DNA of 14,867 bases from Anaerolineales bacterium UBA7227. Lineage in GTDB: Bacteria; Chloroflexota; Anaerolineae; Anaerolineales; Villigracilaceae. Shown piece after piece: positions 12,863-14,867 of the stretch (positions within the stretch are counted from its first letter, which is position 1; the number at the start of each line of letters is the position of its first letter). The translations under genes were made by a program, and so were the position numbers. The stretch is from assembly GCA_002473085.1 (NCBI GenBank), contig DKTP01000004.1:1-14867 (forward strand). Direction: 5' to 3'. The notes below the pieces were generated by a model, which saw nothing but the letters and a program-made list of their open reading frames with translations, made no database searches and had not been told where the DNA came from.

Positions 12863-14647
12863 TTATTCCGTCAGCGGGATGAATTTGAAATTCGTCACGT
12901 CCACCAGGCCGAGGTCCGAGATCCGCAGTTCGGGGATGACGACCAAACCCAGCAGGCTCAATTGCATGTTCGGGTTATTCAATTCGCAGCCGCAGTTGAC
13001 GAAACTTTCCAGCACGGACGCGGCCTTCCGCGCCACGACTTCCGCGCGCTCGCTGGACATCAGCCCCGCGATCTGGAGTTCGACCTGGGCGTGGACCTTC
13101 CCCTCGATGACGACCACCTGCCCGCCTCCGCTGCGCGCGAGACTGTTGGCGGCCGCGGCCATCGAGGCGTCGTCCGTCCCGACGACGATCATCTGGTGGC
13201 TGTCGTGCGCGACGGTGGACGCGATCGCGCACTTGCGCGTGAGCCCGAACCCGCTGACGAGTCCCAGCGTGACGCCGCCCGTGCCTTTGTGCCGCTCCAC
13301 CAGCGCCACTTTGGCGATGTCGCGGGCCGCGTCCGCTTTTAATTGACCGTCGGTCACGGGCATTTCGATTTTCAAATGTTTCGTCGGCGCCTGGTTCTCG
13401 ATGACGCCGATCACGTTCGCGGTGACTTTTTTCGCATCGCCCGCGGCCTTTAGAATGAAATCGTCCGCTTTCAATTCGCGCTTCAAGTTGACCGAGTTGG
13501 TCGCCCACTTTGGGTAGGACGCGGCGGGGAGTTCCACCGTCCATTTGCCGTTCTGGGCGATGACCTCGCCTTTGGCGATCACGATGTCGGGATGGAAATC
13601 GCGCAGGTCTTCCACGATGAGGATGTCGGCCCAGCGCCCCGGGGCGATCATGCCCAGGTCCCGCGTCAAGCCGAAATGCTCGGCGGTGTTGAGGGTGCAC
13701 ATCTGGATGGCGGTCATCGGGTCGAGGCCCTCGGCGATGGCGTGACGGAGGACGCGGTCCATGTGGCCGTCCTGCGAAATGGTCTGCGCGTGGGAATCGT
13801 CCGTGCAGAGGATGAAGCGGCGCGAATGTAGTTTGTGTTTGGTGATGGCTTTCGCCTGCGCCGCCACGTCGTGCCAGGCGGAGCCGTAACGGAGCATGGC
13901 TTTCATGCCCTGCCGCACGCGGGCCATGGCGTCTTCGAGACGCGTCCCCTCGTGGTCGTCTTCGGGACCGCCCGCGACGTATCCGTGAAACGGCAGGCCG
14001 AGGTCGGGCGAGGCGTAATGCCCGCCGATCGTCTTGCCTGCGGCGCGGGTGGCGGCCATTTCCGCCAGCATTTTGGGATCGCCCGCCGCCACGCCGGGGA
14101 AGTTCATCATCTCGCCGAGGCCGATCACCCGGGGCCAGGTCATCGCTTCGGCCACGTCGTCGGGACTGATGCTCGCGCCCGGCGTCTCGAGTCCCGGCGC
14201 GGACGGGACGCACGACGGCATCTGCACCCAGACGTGGATGGGCTGTTTGGCGGCTTCGTCTGCCATCAACTTGACGCCTTTCAACCCGAAGACGTTGGCG
14301 ATCTCGTGCGGGTCAATGAACATGCCGGTCGTGCCGCGCGGCGCGACGGCGCGCACAAACTCCGTCACTGTGACCATCCCCGATTCGACGTGCATGTGAC
14401 CGTCGAGCAGGCCGGGGACGAGGTACTTGCCGCCCGCGTCGATGACGACCGTGTCTTTCCCGACAGTGTGGCTGGCGTCCGCGCCGACGAAGGCGACGCG
14501 TCCGTTGACGACGGCGACGTCCGTGCCGCCGATGATCTCGCCCGACTGGACGCAGACCCACTGTCCGTGGCGGATGACGAGATCCGCGTGGGCGCGTCCC
14601 ATGGCGACGTCAATGAGAGAGCGGGTGAGTTTGGTGGAAGCAGGCAT
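12863..14647 (-). CDS. ade: Adenine deaminase
   Basis: The 594-residue amidohydrolase-superfamily enzyme has the metal and active-site motifs of bacterial adenine deaminase: DGHMHVESG (82-90), DPHEIANVFG (112-121), GHYAS (209-213), CTDDSH (281-286), LNTAEHFGL (319-327), HDSHQMIVVG (481-490), and the C-terminal IPELRISDLGLVDV. It converts adenine to hypoxanthine and ammonia in the cytoplasm. I took ATG 14647 because GGAGA lies at 14653-14657 just before it. The 33 extra codons up to 14746 have no family similarity and overlap the upstream membrane-protein gene. It is the first clearly catabolic gene of the cluster, and its product would feed xanthine/urate-type degradation together with the YgeY, YgeW and carbamate kinase genes. 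Confidence 0.95.
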   Translation of the reverse strand: MPASTKLTRSLIDVAMGRAHADLVIRHGQWVCVQSGEIIGGTDVAVVNGRVAFVGADASHTVGKDTVVIDAGGKYLVPGLLDGHMHVESGMVTVTEFVRAVAPRGTTGMFIDPHEIANVFGLKGVKLMADEAAKQPIHVWVQMPSCVPSAPGLETPGASISPDDVAEAMTWPRVIGLGEMMNFPGVAAGDPKMLAEMAATRAAGKTIGGHYASPDLGLPFHGYVAGGPEDDHEGTRLEDAMARVRQGMKAMLRYGSAWHDVAAQAKAITKHKLHSRRFILCTDDSHAQTISQDGHMDRVLRHAIAEGLDPMTAIQMCTLNTAEHFGLTRDLGMIAPGRWADILIVEDLRDFHPDIVIAKGEVIAQNGKWTVELPAASYPKWATNSVNLKRELKADDFILKAAGDAKKVTANVIGVIENQAPTKHLKIEMPVTDGQLKADAARDIAKVALVERHKGTGGVTLGLVSGFGLTRKCAIASTVAHDSHQMIVVGTDDASMAAAANSLARSGGGQVVVIEGKVHAQVELQIAGLMSSERAEVVARKAASVLESFVNCGCELNNPNMQLSLLGLVVIPELRISDLGLVDVTNFKFIPLTE

Positions 14648-14652
14648 AAATT

Positions 14653-14657
14653 TCTCC
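14653..14657 (-). promoter_or_regulatory. Ribosome binding site that fixes the adenine deaminase start
   Basis: GGAGA on the minus strand lies 5 nt before ATG 14647, in the 20-bp gap after the upstream membrane-protein stop. It supports the 594-residue product over the longer frame starting at 14746. Confidence 0.7.
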
Positions 14658-14667
14658 GTATCTGCGC

Positions 14668-14867
14668 TTAACTTCTCAATACATTTACAAAAACAATTCC
14701 GAACACGAGCGCCATGAACGCCATAACGGGCGAGAATAAAAGCCACGCCATTGTTCTATTCTTCTTGTAAAGCGCGGAAACAGCGCCAAAGTGCAGGAGC
14801 GGCAAAACAAGAATTGTTCTTGCGGCAGGATAGCCGCTAAAGTAATACACAAACGGCAGAAACAGAA
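14668..14867 (-). CDS. C-terminal part of a small membrane protein (5' end outside the window)
   Basis: The frame is open from the window edge to TAA at 14670-14668. It encodes about 65 residues with three hydrophobic stretches (LFLPFVYYF; ILVLPLLHFGAVSALY; MAWLLFSPVMAFMALVFGIVFVNVL in two pieces) separated by a basic KKNRT loop. This is typical of an integral membrane protein. A GTG at 14850 could also be a start, but the frame continues upstream and the first hydrophobic stretch would be cut, so a partial gene is more likely. Composition is AT-richer than that of adenine deaminase. It ends 20 bp before that gene, so it may be co-transcribed. The family is not recognised. Confidence 0.5.
   Translation of the reverse strand, partial: LFLPFVYYFSGYPAARTILVLPLLHFGAVSALYKKNRTMAWLLFSPVMAFMALVFGIVFVNVLRS

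Noticed and set aside
12975..14213. 412-residue minus-strand frame inside adenine deaminase
   Set aside because: Extremely Arg-rich out-of-frame shadow; adenine deaminase in the other frame has all expected motifs.

Overview
All genes that I can support lie on the minus strand, so the window reads from right to left (14867 to 1). The DNA is GC-rich, roughly 60% in the genes I counted. The gene content (a BMP-type nucleoside ABC importer, a YgeW/YgeY pair, carbamate kinase, adenine deaminase and a 23S-IVS-type four-helix-bundle gene) fits an anaerobic or facultative environmental bacterium. My best guess is Chloroflexota (Anaerolineae-like). That placement is an impression from protein style, not a demonstrated affiliation.

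Layout in transcription order: the C-terminal end of a membrane protein (14867-14668); adenine deaminase (14647-12863); a GntR/UTRA regulator (12852-12136); a YgeY-type M20 hydrolase (12121-10922); a small four-helix-bundle gene (10840-10472) with arrays of short tandem repeats on both sides; a YgeW-type carbamoyltransferase (10377-9388); carbamate kinase (9379-8426); a large GT-C-like membrane protein (8343-6301); then a four-gene BMP-family ABC importer, namely lipoprotein (6123-4915), double-ABC ATPase (4838-3264) and two permeases (3259-2135 and 2131-1163); a second GntR/UTRA regulator (836-105); and the first 17 codons of another gene (52-1). Most neighbours are 3-25 bp apart with clear Shine-Dalgarno sites. 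The larger gaps are before the membrane protein, before the lipoprotein gene (which has its own sigma-70-like promoter) and before the second regulator.

How the genes may work together: the importer would bring in nucleosides or related purine compounds. Adenine deaminase makes hypoxanthine. YgeY, YgeW and carbamate kinase belong to the set linked in E. coli and gut anaerobes to anaerobic purine, urate or ureide breakdown. There, an amidohydrolase-like step and phosphorolysis by the carbamoyltransferase give carbamoyl phosphate, and carbamate kinase turns this into ATP, ammonia and CO2. The other known members (ygeX, hyuA, ssnA, ygfK, xdh-type hydroxylases) are not in the window. The pathway is therefore an inference from a partial set.

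The most unusual structure is the ~540-bp cassette at 10392-10927. It holds an AT-richer four-helix-bundle (23S rRNA intervening-sequence protein) gene. One side has five 16-bp repeats and the other has seven 8-bp repeats of the same sequence family in inverted orientation, including a perfect 21-bp inverted repeat. It sits exactly between the ygeY stop codon and the ygeW ribosome binding site. It looks like a free-standing, IVS-like element placed in a protein-coding operon.
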